Shown: positions 7,012-14,771 of the stretch, piece after piece | How positions within the stretch are numbered: position 1 is the first letter of the stretch | Layout: each line of letters opens with the position of its first letter | NCBI GenBank assembly: GCA_050290225.1 | Contig: JBNKHG010000018.1 | Coordinates: forward strand, 1-26,899 | Direction of reading: 5' to 3' | Length of the DNA stretch: 26,899 nucleotides | From: JBNKHG01 sp050290225 | GTDB taxonomy: Bacteria; Pseudomonadota; Gammaproteobacteria; Pseudomonadales; Cellvibrionaceae | Made by a program: the position numbers and the translations under genes | The notes under the pieces: model-generated | Databases searched by the model: none | Told to the model about the DNA's origin: nothing | Seen by the model: only the letters and a program-made list of their open reading frames with translations

Positions 7012-8718
7012 ATGGATATCCAAACACTAACAATCATTATCGTCAGCCTGTCGTTTGCGCTCTATATCGCCATCGCGATCTGGGCTAAAGCGGGTTCGAC
7101 CAATGAGTTCTATGTCGCCGGAGGCGGTGTGCACCCTGTCGCCAATGGCATGGCTACGGCGGCTGACTGGATGTCGGCTGCCTCTTTTATTTCCATGGCC
7201 GGCCTGATTTCCTTTATGGGGTACGACGGCGGTGTCTACCTGATGGGTTGGACCGGTGGTTACGTGTTACTGGCCTTGTGCCTGGCGCCCTATCTGCGCA
7301 AGTTCGGCAAGTTCACCGTGCCCGACTTTATCGGTGACCGTTACTACTCCCAGTTTGCGCGTACCGTGGCTGTCATCTGTGCGATCTTTGTCTGCTTTAC
7401 CTATGTGGCGGGCCAGATGCGTGGTGTGGGTGTGGTCTTCTCGCGCTTCCTGGAAGTGGACATTGTTACCGGTGTTGTAATCGGAATGGGCGTGGTGTTC
7501 TTCTACGCGGTTCTCGGCGGCATGAAAGGTATCACCTACACCCAGGTGGCACAGTACTGTGTACTGATCTTCGCCTATATGGTGCCGGCGGTGTTTATCT
7601 CTATTATGATCACCGGCAACCCGATTCCGCAGTTGGGAATGGGGGACACCCTGGCCGATGGTTCCGGCACTTATTTGCTGGATAAGCTGGATGGACTTTC
7701 GCAGGAGCTGGGCTTTACCGCCTACACTGACGGCACAAAGAGCACCATCGACGTGTTCTTCATCACCGCTGCGTTGATGGTGGGAACTGCCGGTCTGCCA
7801 CATGTTATCGTACGCTTCTTCACCGTACCCAAAGTGCGCGATGCGCGTAAGTCCGCCGGTTGGGCGCTGGTGTTTATCGCCCTTCTGTACACCACCGCGC
7901 CCTCTATTGCCGCCTTTGCCCGCGTCAATATGATCAACACCATCAATGGCGAGCACGCCCAGGGAACGGCCTACGCCGAAGCACCAAGCTGGATCAGCAA
8001 CTGGGAGAAAACCGGTCTGATCAAGTGGGAAGACAAGAACAACGATGGTCGTATGTTCTATTCCGGTGACGAGCGCAATGAGATGAAGATCGATCGCGAC
8101 ATTATGGTACTGGCCAACCCGGAAATCGCCAAGCTGCCGATTTGGGTGATCGCCCTGGTGGCAGCCGGTGGTATCGCCGCGGCACTGTCCACTTCCGCAG
8201 GCCTGTTACTGGTGATCTCCACATCCGTGTCGCACGACCTGTTGAAACGAAACCTGATGCCCAATATTACCGATAAACAGGAGTTGCGTTATGCCCGCGG
8301 CGCTGCAGCCGTGGCCATCTGTATCGCCGGTTACCTGGGTATCAATCCACCGGGCTTTGTGGCTCAGGTGGTGGCCTTTGCCTTCGGGCTGGCGGCATCG
8401 TCCTTCTTCCCCGCGATCATTCTCGGCATCTTCTCTCGCCGAATGAATAAAGAGGGTGCGATCACCGGCATGATCTCGGGTATTGTGTTTACCGCCGCCT
8501 ATATTATTTACTTCAAGTTCGTGAATCCGGCGGCCAACACCCCGGAGAACTGGTGGTTCGGCATTTCACCGGAAGGCATTGGTACCCTGGGCATGGTACT
8601 GAACTTCATTGTCGCCTTCGCCGTGAATCGCATGACTGAAAACTCACCGAAACACGTGCAGGAAATGGTGGAGAGCATTCGTTTCCCGAAAGGTGCGGGC
8701 GATGCCTCGGCTCACTGA
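7012..8718 (+). CDS. sodium:solute symporter, VC_2705 family (acetate-type)
   Basis: The protein has 568 residues with about 13 membrane segments of the SSF (LeuT-fold) family. Characteristic stretches include EFYVAGGGVHPVANGMATAA, DWMSAASFISMAGLI, KFTVPDFIGDRYY, GLPHVIVRFFTVPKVRDARK, and ALSTSAGLLLVISTSVSHDL. The family is related to ActP but belongs to the separate two-subunit group with DUF4212. A periplasmic or cytoplasmic loop contains D341-K-N343-N-D345-G346, resembling the start of an EF-hand calcium loop, as in other members I recall. The substrate is probably acetate or another short carboxylate, given acs and a DcaP-type porin next door; family membership alone does not prove it. 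A GC-rich hairpin lies just after the stop. Confidence 0.9.
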   Translation: MDIQTLTIIIVSLSFALYIAIAIWAKAGSTNEFYVAGGGVHPVANGMATAADWMSAASFISMAGLISFMGYDGGVYLMGWTGGYVLLALCLAPYLRKFGKFTVPDFIGDRYYSQFARTVAVICAIFVCFTYVAGQMRGVGVVFSRFLEVDIVTGVVIGMGVVFFYAVLGGMKGITYTQVAQYCVLIFAYMVPAVFISIMITGNPIPQLGMGDTLADGSGTYLLDKLDGLSQELGFTAYTDGTKSTIDVFFITAALMVGTAGLPHVIVRFFTVPKVRDARKSAGWALVFIALLYTTAPSIAAFARVNMINTINGEHAQGTAYAEAPSWISNWEKTGLIKWEDKNNDGRMFYSGDERNEMKIDRDIMVLANPEIAKLPIWVIALVAAGGIAAALSTSAGLLLVISTSVSHDLLKRNLMPNITDKQELRYARGAAAVAICIAGYLGINPPGFVAQVVAFAFGLAASSFFPAIILGIFSRRMNKEGAITGMISGIVFTAAYIIYFKFVNPAANTPENWWFGISPEGIGTLGMVLNFIVAFAVNRMTENSPKHVQEMVESIRFPKGAGDASAH

Positions 8719-8729
8719 TAGCCGGATCC

Positions 8730-8753
8730 GGGTAGCGGTACATGCCGCTGCCC
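8730..8753. other. GC-rich hairpin after the symporter gene
   Basis: GGGTAGCGG (8730-8738) pairs with CCGCTGCCC (8745-8753) with one G-T pair around the loop TACATG. It begins 12 bases after the symporter stop. There is no T tract, so it is more likely a 3'-end stabilising hairpin than an intrinsic terminator. A second small inverted repeat, GCTCAC/GTGAGC, follows within 8758-8782. Confidence 0.45.
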
Positions 8754-8870
8754 ACCGGCTCACTCCGCGTTATATTGTGAGCTTCCTGTTTCACTGCTGT
8801 TTCCCGAATCATCACTTTGAAAGGTAAGCAAAACGCAAAACCCCAATACGCAATAACTTTTCCGCATGAA

Positions 8871-8909
8871 AGCGAAGGCGCGCCAGGATGACGCCCTTCG
8901 CTCTTTTTG
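8871..8909 (+). terminator. intrinsic terminator of the symporter operon
   Basis: AGCGAAGG (8871-8878) pairs with CCTTCGCT (8895-8902); three more inner pairs can form after a one-base bulge, and CTTTTTG follows at 8903-8909. It lies between the symporter and the nucleotidyltransferase gene and argues that the latter starts downstream, at 8938, and not at an earlier in-frame ATG inside this stem. Confidence 0.7.
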
Positions 8910-8937
8910 TTACTGTGGCATGGAAGGGACACCTCGG

Positions 8938-10803
8938 ATGCGGCCAATGAACGACAGTATAGAAACGCGCGAAGTTCGTGATTTTTTGCGACAGTACCCC
9001 CCTTTCGACCAGTTACCCGAGTCGCGGCTGGAGCGGGCGGCCCACGCCGTCAAAATTTCCTACCACCGCCGGGGCACTGGCGAGACCCTGCTCGATCCCG
9101 ATAACCTGCAACTCTATATCGTCCGCAGTGGCGCCTTTGAAGTTCGCTCTGCCGAGCATGAACTGCTGGATCGCATTGATGTGGGTGGTTACTTCGGCTA
9201 TCCGTCACTATTGACGGGAGAGGTCATCACAAACCGCGCTCTGGTCATCGAGGATGGCCTGCTCTACCAGATCGATGAAGATACCTTCCAGCAGTTGCGT
9301 ACCCAGGATCGTAATTTCGATCGCTTCTTCAATCAGGTTCACGCCAAGCGTTTGCGCCGAGCCGTGCGCCAGAGAGACACCAATCTCCAGTTGACCCAAC
9401 AGGTACGGGAGTTGATGGTCTCCAACCCCGTCGGTGTGTTGCCCCGCAGTACGGTGGAAGCGGCCGCACAGTTAATGACCGAATCCCGGATCTCTTCGGT
9501 GCTGGTGGAAGAGTACAATCGGCTGCTGGGGATTCTCACCGACCGCGACCTGAGGGTGCGGGTGTTGGCACAGGGTAAATCCAGCCAGACACCGGTGGCC
9601 GAGGTGATGACCCGGCAGCCGGTGACCATCGGCGCCGACGCCTATGTGTTCCAGGCTGTCATGCTGATGTCGGAGCACAACATACACCATTTGCCGGTGG
9701 TGGGGGTGGATGGACACACCTGTGGTGTGATCAGCTCCACCGATGTGGTCAAGTCGCAGAAATCCGATCCGGTATTGCTGATCGGCGAAATCAGTCGTCA
9801 GCAGAATATCGACGGCTTGCAGCGGGTTAGCCGCGATATCCCCGAGTTGTTGCGCAATCTGATCGCCCGTGATGCCCGCGCCGATGAAATCGGCCGGGTG
9901 GTGACCACCGTCACCGATGCCTTGACCCGACAGTTGATTCATCAGGCGATAGCACGTCTGGGCGAGCCGCCGGTGCGTTTTACCTGGCTGGCGTTCGGCT
10001 CCCAGGGGCGGCGCGACCAAACCGCCAGGTCGGATCAGGACAATGCCCTGTTATTGGGCGATGACTTTCAACCCGAGCACGATGCCTATTTCAAAGCCCT
10101 GGCCAAACACGTATGTGACGGCCTCAATGCCTGTGGTTACGAATACTGCCATGGCGACATCATGGCCACCAACGACCGCTGGCGCCAGCCGTTGAATACC
10201 TGGCAGCATTATTTCCGGGCGTGGATTCACGAACCTTCCAACAAGGCGCTGATGCACGCCAGCATCTTTTTCGATGTGCGGGCTGTCTATGGCGAACAGG
10301 CATTGTTGGACCGCCTGCAGGAAACCATTCTGGAAGCCTCCCGGGACAACAGCATATTCCTGGCCTGCATGACCCAAAACGCCTTGACCCACACGCCGCC
10401 CCTGGGGTTCTTCCGCCAGTTTGTGGTGGAGCGCAATGGAGAGCACGCCAACGCCTTCGATATGAAAAAGCGCGGCGTGGTTCCCATTACCGATATCGCA
10501 CGCATCTATGCCCTGGCTGCCGGGGTGGTGGCGGTGAACACCCTTGAGCGGTTAAAGGCAACGGTAGACACAGGGATGCTATCTTTAAAGGATTGCCGCG
10601 ATCTCTGCGATGCGTACGAATATATCGCTCATGTTCGCCTGGAAAACCAGGGGCGGATGCTGGAACGCGGCAGCGCGGCGGACAATTATTTGCAGCCGCA
10701 AGACATCTCCGATCTGGTGCGTCACCAACTTCGCGATGCCTTTAACGTGGTGGTGCAGGCGCAATCGGCTCTGAAGATGAAATTTACCCGGGGATATTTA
10801 TAG
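8938..10803 (+). CDS. cNMP-binding / CBS / DUF294 nucleotidyltransferase
   Basis: A cytoplasmic protein of about 621 residues with four parts. A cyclic-nucleotide-binding-like domain (about 1-130, with FEVRSAEHELLDRIDVGGYF) is followed by a CBS pair (about 155-280, with GILTDRDLRVRVL and AVMLMSEHNIHHLPVV). Then comes a DUF294 nucleotidyltransferase domain with G354-S-Q-G-R-R-D and the metal-binding S-D366-x-D368-N, related to the GlnD uridylyltransferase domain. Last is a helical DUF294 C-terminal domain (about 470-615). I chose ATG 8938 because GGAAGGG stands nine bases upstream; ATG 8947 is possible. Family members commonly sit beside acetate-type symporters and a DnaQ-like exonuclease, exactly as here. 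The modified target is unknown; a nucleotide-sensing regulator of the carboxylate pathway is a reasonable guess only. Confidence 0.9.
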   Translation: MRPMNDSIETREVRDFLRQYPPFDQLPESRLERAAHAVKISYHRRGTGETLLDPDNLQLYIVRSGAFEVRSAEHELLDRIDVGGYFGYPSLLTGEVITNRALVIEDGLLYQIDEDTFQQLRTQDRNFDRFFNQVHAKRLRRAVRQRDTNLQLTQQVRELMVSNPVGVLPRSTVEAAAQLMTESRISSVLVEEYNRLLGILTDRDLRVRVLAQGKSSQTPVAEVMTRQPVTIGADAYVFQAVMLMSEHNIHHLPVVGVDGHTCGVISSTDVVKSQKSDPVLLIGEISRQQNIDGLQRVSRDIPELLRNLIARDARADEIGRVVTTVTDALTRQLIHQAIARLGEPPVRFTWLAFGSQGRRDQTARSDQDNALLLGDDFQPEHDAYFKALAKHVCDGLNACGYEYCHGDIMATNDRWRQPLNTWQHYFRAWIHEPSNKALMHASIFFDVRAVYGEQALLDRLQETILEASRDNSIFLACMTQNALTHTPPLGFFRQFVVERNGEHANAFDMKKRGVVPITDIARIYALAAGVVAVNTLERLKATVDTGMLSLKDCRDLCDAYEYIAHVRLENQGRMLERGSAADNYLQPQDISDLVRHQLRDAFNVVVQAQSALKMKFTRGYL

Positions 10804-10833
10804 ATCCGGAATCGAGGTAACAAGGCTGAGGCT

Positions 10834-11508
10834 ATGATCGGTCAACTCAAGCGACAGTATTTGCAGTTCAAGGCGAAATCTATTGAAAATTTCCCGTTGC
10901 AGCAGTATCTGCGCTCGTCCGGGCTCGACACCTCAACGGATTATCGCGAACTTGAATTCCTTGCCCTGGATCTCGAAATGACCTCCCTGGATGTTAAAAG
11001 CGGTGAAATCGTCAGCATAGGGTTTGTACCGGTGGTACGCGGCCAGATCGAGATCGGCCAGGGTTTCTCGACCCTGGTGCGTAATGCCCGGACGGTGGGG
11101 GAGAGCGCCACCATCCACGGCATTCGAGACTCCGATGCCGCCGGGGGTGTGGCCCTGGAAGATGCCTTCCCGCCAATGTTTGAAGCCCTGCGGGGGCGGG
11201 TGTTGCTACTGCATCACGCCAAAGTGGACCTGGCCTTTCTCGATTATTTCTGTCGCAGGATATATGAGGTGCCCTTTGTCGCCACCGTGGTGGATACCAT
11301 GGCGTTGGAATTGCGCCGCCTCAAGCGTCGTCAGCCGACTATTCTGCCGGGCCAGTTGCGGCTGTACCAGTGCCGCGAGCGCTACCACCTGCCCGAGTAC
11401 CGCGCCCACGATGCCTTTACCGATGCCCTGGCCACGGCCGAGCTGTTTCTGGCCCAGGCCAGTGCCATAGCAGGTCAGGGCCGCTTGCCCCTGAAACAGC
11501 TGTTGTAA
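10834..11508 (+). CDS. DEDDh 3'-5' exonuclease (DnaQ-like)
   Basis: The 224-residue protein has a complete DEDDh exonuclease site: D46 and E48 in FLALDLEMTSLD (ExoI), D132 in HHAKVDLAFLDYF (ExoII), and H192 with D197 in YRAHDAFTDALATAELF (ExoIII). A basic N-terminal extension of about 40 residues precedes the fold. It would remove nucleotides from DNA or RNA 3' ends, or degrade small nucleotide substrates; its natural substrate is not evident. It begins 30 bases after the DUF294 gene and its stop overlaps the next ATG, so the three genes are likely one transcript. The repeated pairing with DUF294 proteins suggests a common function distinct from DNA polymerase III proofreading. Confidence 0.9.
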   Translation: MIGQLKRQYLQFKAKSIENFPLQQYLRSSGLDTSTDYRELEFLALDLEMTSLDVKSGEIVSIGFVPVVRGQIEIGQGFSTLVRNARTVGESATIHGIRDSDAAGGVALEDAFPPMFEALRGRVLLLHHAKVDLAFLDYFCRRIYEVPFVATVVDTMALELRRLKRRQPTILPGQLRLYQCRERYHLPEYRAHDAFTDALATAELFLAQASAIAGQGRLPLKQLL

Positions 11509-12782
11509 TGCCGGAGGGTCGGGGCAGGGTGAACGGGCAGTGGGAAGCCAAGCGCGACAGATCCTCGAAGCGTGGGGTGAGTCGCCGTTTTGGTCCCGGT
11601 CTGTTGGTGACTGCCGCATTTATCGGCCCGGGTACCATTACCACCGCCAGTACCGCGGGTGCTCATTTCGGTTTTGCATTGTTGTGGGCGCTACTTTTCT
11701 CGGTGATAGCCACCCTGGTATTACAGGAAATGGCGGCCCGGTTGGGGCTGGTCAGCGGCCAGGGTCTGGCTGAAGCACTGCGCACCACTTTTCGTCAGCC
11801 GCTACTCCACAACGGCGTGATAGTACTTGTCGTTGCCGCTATCGGATTTGGCAATGCCGCCTACGAGGCTGGGAATATCGCTGGTGCTGCGTTGGGGTTG
11901 CAGGCGGTTACCGGGGTAGAAAACCGGGTGTGGGCTCTGGCGGTGGGCGTTGTAGCGGGTTTGTTGCTGGCCCTGGGAAAGTACCGTTTGCTGGAGCGGG
12001 TGCTGGTGTTACTCGTGCTGTTGATGAGTGGGGTGTTTGTGCTGACCATGGTGATGGTCAAGCCCGATCCCGCTGCCATGATGGCGGGGTTGCTGACGCC
12101 ACGTCTGCCCAGTGGTTCCGTGTTGACGGTGATTGCCCTCATTGGTACCACAGTGGTGCCCTACAACCTCTTCCTGCACTCGACCGCGGTGCGGGAAAAA
12201 TGGCCGGCGGATATCCCCAGAGAGCAGGCGCTAAGGGAGTCGCGCTGGGATACCGGTCTTTCCATCGGGCTCGGCGGCCTGATTACCCTGGCCGTGATAA
12301 GTACGGCGGCGGCCGCCTTTTTCCAGACCGGTCTGGCCTTCAGTGCCCAGTCACTGGCGCAGCAGCTGGAGCCCCTGCTGGGGGCCGCGGCCAAATACTG
12401 TTTTGCCCTGGGGCTGTTCGCTGCCGGGCTTACCAGTGCCATTACCGCACCACTGGCAGCGACCTACGCGGTGGGTGGTGCACTGGGCTGGCCGCCGGTC
12501 TATGACGACTGGCGTTATCGTTGCACCTGGGGGGTGGTATTGCTGACGGGAACCCTGTTTGCCGCCCTGGGGACCAAACCGCTGGCGGCTATCATCTTTG
12601 CCCAGGCGGCCAATGGTTTTCTGTTGCCGATTACGGCGGTGTTTCTTTTGGTGGTCATGAATCGCAGGGATTTGCTGGGCGATTTCTGCAACCGCGCGCC
12701 GGCCAATCTGTTGGGCACCCTGGTGGTATTGGTGGCGACCGGGCTGGGGCTCTTTAAACTTGCGCGGGTGCTTGGTTTTTAG
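11508..12782 (+). CDS. Nramp-family transporter with altered metal-site motifs
   Basis: An inner-membrane protein of 424 residues with about 11 hydrophobic helices and the general Nramp fold (FGPGLLVTAAFIGPGTITTA at the start of TM1; IALIGTTVVPYNLFLHS in TM6). Canonical Mn2+/Fe2+ Nramp proteins coordinate metal with Asp and Asn of DPGN in TM1 and Met of MPH in TM6. Here the positions read G40-P41-G42-T43 and V217-P218-Y219-N220, so none of the three metal ligands is kept. The substrate is therefore open. The ATG at 11508 overlaps the exonuclease stop (TAATG), suggesting coupling; a GTG at 11529 with GGAGGG upstream is an alternative start. A small terminator-like hairpin follows. Confidence 0.85.
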   Translation: MPEGRGRVNGQWEAKRDRSSKRGVSRRFGPGLLVTAAFIGPGTITTASTAGAHFGFALLWALLFSVIATLVLQEMAARLGLVSGQGLAEALRTTFRQPLLHNGVIVLVVAAIGFGNAAYEAGNIAGAALGLQAVTGVENRVWALAVGVVAGLLLALGKYRLLERVLVLLVLLMSGVFVLTMVMVKPDPAAMMAGLLTPRLPSGSVLTVIALIGTTVVPYNLFLHSTAVREKWPADIPREQALRESRWDTGLSIGLGGLITLAVISTAAAAFFQTGLAFSAQSLAQQLEPLLGAAAKYCFALGLFAAGLTSAITAPLAATYAVGGALGWPPVYDDWRYRCTWGVVLLTGTLFAALGTKPLAAIIFAQAANGFLLPITAVFLLVVMNRRDLLGDFCNRAPANLLGTLVVLVATGLGLFKLARVLGF

Positions 12783-12794
12783 CGAAACTTTGAC

Positions 12795-12814
12795 ACCGGC
12801 TTATCCCGGTTTTT
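12795..12814 (+). terminator. short intrinsic terminator after the Nramp-like gene
   Basis: ACCGG (12795-12799) pairs with CCGGT (12806-12810) and is followed at once by TTTT. It lies 12 bases after the stop. The five-base stem is short, so read-through into the rhodanese gene is likely. Confidence 0.45.
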
Positions 12815-12835
12815 GCTGAACCAACATAAAGGTAC

Positions 12836-13222
12836 ATGATGATGAAGGTCCAGATCGCGAGGTTTTTGGGTGTGGTGTTGGTGAGCCTGTTTGCCCTCAA
12901 GGCGCTGGCGTCGGAGACACTTTGGATCGATGTGCGCAGCCTGGAAGAGTACCAGGCCGACCACATCGAGGGGCATATCAATATTCCCCATACCCGGATT
13001 GCCGGGGAGATCGGTCAATACGCCCGGGACAAGAATGGTGCCATCAACCTTTACTGCCGTAGCGGCCGTCGTGCCGGGATAGCGTTACAGACATTGGAAG
13101 CCATGGGTTATACCCGGGTCTCCAATGTGGGTGGTATCGCCGACGCACGGACGTTGCTTACCAAAGATGACAAAGTGACAAACCGCCAGGTGAAAGATAC
13201 CCAGATAAAAGACGCCCAATGA
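12836..13222 (+). CDS. periplasmic single-domain rhodanese (PspE-like)
   Basis: The 128-residue protein begins with a signal peptide (MMMKVQIARFLGVVLVSLFA, cleavage likely after ALAS or thereabouts) and has one rhodanese domain: LWIDVRSLEEYQADHIEGHI with the active loop C74-R-S-G-R-R in NLYCRSGRRAG. Such enzymes transfer sulfur to thiophilic acceptors such as cyanide or a protein. The size and export match PspE. The C-terminus ends in a hydrophilic KDDKVTNRQVKDTQIKDAQ tail of low complexity. Three successive ATG-like codons open the gene; the first is used here. Its stop overlaps the next start (ATGA), so it is translated together with the FetB-like permease. Confidence 0.88.
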   Translation: MMMKVQIARFLGVVLVSLFALKALASETLWIDVRSLEEYQADHIEGHINIPHTRIAGEIGQYARDKNGAINLYCRSGRRAGIALQTLEAMGYTRVSNVGGIADARTLLTKDDKVTNRQVKDTQIKDAQ

Positions 13223-13950
13223 CGGGGATTGCCACCATTCCGCTGTTACAGCTTCTACTGGCATTCCTGCCCGTGGCGGTTGTGCTGGTGTTAATGTGGC
13301 GCTGGGGATTGGGTTATGGCAATGCTCTCCACGCCCTGGTGCGAATGCTGGCGCAGCTGTTGTTGATCGGTTATGTGCTGGTCTACATTTTTGATGCCGA
13401 ATCCAGCGGCATGGTGTTACTGGTGTTGGTGGTGATGGTCGGTGCTGCAAGCTGGATCGCGCTCAATACCCTCGAGCAGGATCGTGCGTCGGTGTACCTG
13501 CCGTCGCTTATCGCGATTACCGTTGGAGGGGGTGCCACTCTGGCCCTGATTACCCAGGGCGTACTGCGTCTCGAGCCCTGGTACAAACCCCAGGTGATGA
13601 TACCCCTGGCGGGAATGAGCTTCGCCAATGCCATGACCGCGGTCAGCCTCGCCGCGGAGCGCTTGCATGCGGAGTTGCAAAACGGTTGCCGTTTTCGCGA
13701 AGGGCGTATCATTGCCTTTAATACAGCGATGATTCCCGTGGTCAATGCGTTGTTTGCGGTGGGCCTGGTATCCCTGCCGGGAATGATGACGGGCCAGATA
13801 CTGGCGGGTGTGTCTCCCTTTATCGCCGCACGTTACCAGATTATGGTTATGTGCATGATCTTTGCCGCCTCGGGGCTTTCAGTGGCCTGCTTTCTGTTGA
13901 TGATCAAAAACACCCGGGCGTTTCGGGGTTTGTCAAAGGCGTCTTCCTGA
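13219..13950 (+). CDS. FetB-like UPF0014 membrane permease
   Basis: This 243-residue membrane protein has about seven hydrophobic helices and family segments such as ALVRMLAQLLLIGYVLVYIF, IPLAGMSFANAMTAVSLAAE, AMIPVVNALFAVGLVSLPG, and MMTGQILAGVSPFIAARYQ. UPF0014 proteins include E. coli FetB (YbbM), the permease of a putative iron exporter whose ATPase FetA (YbbL) is normally encoded beside it. No ATPase gene adjoins here; the only ABC ATPases in the window belong to the peptide importer. It overlaps the rhodanese gene by four bases. The partner ATPase may be encoded elsewhere, or the protein works without one. Confidence 0.85.
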   Translation: MTGIATIPLLQLLLAFLPVAVVLVLMWRWGLGYGNALHALVRMLAQLLLIGYVLVYIFDAESSGMVLLVLVVMVGAASWIALNTLEQDRASVYLPSLIAITVGGGATLALITQGVLRLEPWYKPQVMIPLAGMSFANAMTAVSLAAERLHAELQNGCRFREGRIIAFNTAMIPVVNALFAVGLVSLPGMMTGQILAGVSPFIAARYQIMVMCMIFAASGLSVACFLLMIKNTRAFRGLSKASS

Positions 13951-14084
13951 AACGCATAAATGCATCACACCCGAAACCCCCGTCATCTCACTCCCATGGA
14001 TGATGGATAAGCCACCTTGATTTCTGTTCCCTTAACGCCAATAGTTAATCCCTGTACATTCATTCACGTTATAGGGAGATTACC

Positions 14085-14651
14085 ATGCTGTTACTGGCTT
14101 TGGGATTGGTGCTTTGGAGCCTCGTTCACCTGCTGAAGGCGGCGGCGCCGGAGATGCGGGCCGGTCTGGTATCGCGTCTGGGCCTGATGCCCTACAAGGG
14201 ACTGGTGTCCGTTCTGTTGCTGATATCCGTGCTTTTGATCGTTTTTGGCTGGCGCTCGGTGACAGCGCCAGCCGGCGTCTATCTTCCTCCGGCCTGGGGT
14301 TTTGTACCCGGCCTGATCCTGATCTATCTGGGGCTGGTGCTGATGGCCGCCGCCAATATGCCCTCCAACCTCAAACAGTGGGTGCGGCACCCGCAGCTGA
14401 CCGGATTTATGCTGTGGGCGCTCGCCCATTTGCTGCTCAACGGTGACGGTCGTTCGCTGCTGTTGTTTGGCGGACTGGGACTCTGGGCGTTGCTGGAGAT
14501 GGTTTTTATCAATCGCCGCGACGGTATCTGGATCCGACCGGGGCGGGTGAGCCTGGCCAAGGATGCTGGCGTGTTGGTGGCCGGGGTGGTGGCGTTTGTG
14601 TTGCTGGGTTTGGCGCACCCCTGGTTGACCGGGGTTAAACTCGTATTCTGA
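14085..14651 (+). CDS. NnrU family membrane protein
   Basis: A 188-residue inner-membrane protein with five or six hydrophobic helices. Recognisable family segments are LGLVLWSLVHLLKA near the start, GLMPYKGLVSVLLLISVLLI, LKQWVRHPQLTGFMLWALAH, and LLNGDGRSLLLFGGLGLWAL. NnrU proteins were named for a link to denitrification in Rhodobacter but also occur in non-denitrifiers, and their biochemical role is not settled. No other nitrogen-oxide genes are nearby. The ATG follows AGGGAG by six bases and the gene has its own 134-base upstream gap, so it is probably transcribed alone; a terminator lies 70 bases after it. Confidence 0.87.
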   Translation: MLLLALGLVLWSLVHLLKAAAPEMRAGLVSRLGLMPYKGLVSVLLLISVLLIVFGWRSVTAPAGVYLPPAWGFVPGLILIYLGLVLMAAANMPSNLKQWVRHPQLTGFMLWALAHLLLNGDGRSLLLFGGLGLWALLEMVFINRRDGIWIRPGRVSLAKDAGVLVAGVVAFVLLGLAHPWLTGVKLVF

Positions 14652-14715
14652 TAGCTGACCAGAGCCACCTACTGGCGCACTGTGTCGATTTTATGAAAGT
14701 TTATCCTTACCTCAA

Positions 14716-14757
14716 CCCCAGAAAAACTCGTCGCGGTTTCGACGAGTTTTTTTGGGG
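14716..14757. terminator. bidirectional intrinsic terminator
   Basis: CTCGTCG (14727-14733) pairs with CGACGAG (14740-14746), flanked by AAAAA on the left and TTTTTTT on the right, with CCCCA/TGGGG (14716-14720, 14753-14757) outside. It lies between the converging NnrU and aminotransferase genes and can end transcripts from both sides. Confidence 0.92.
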
Positions 14758-14771
14758 GTAACGGTTATCGC

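Noticed and set aside
7012..8718. ActP (cation/acetate symporter with YjcH/DUF485 partner)
   Set aside because: The small upstream gene has DUF4212 features (FKLGFWFSQQGSIYTFV) and the large subunit matches the VC_2705-type group, so I did not assign actP even though the substrate may be the same.
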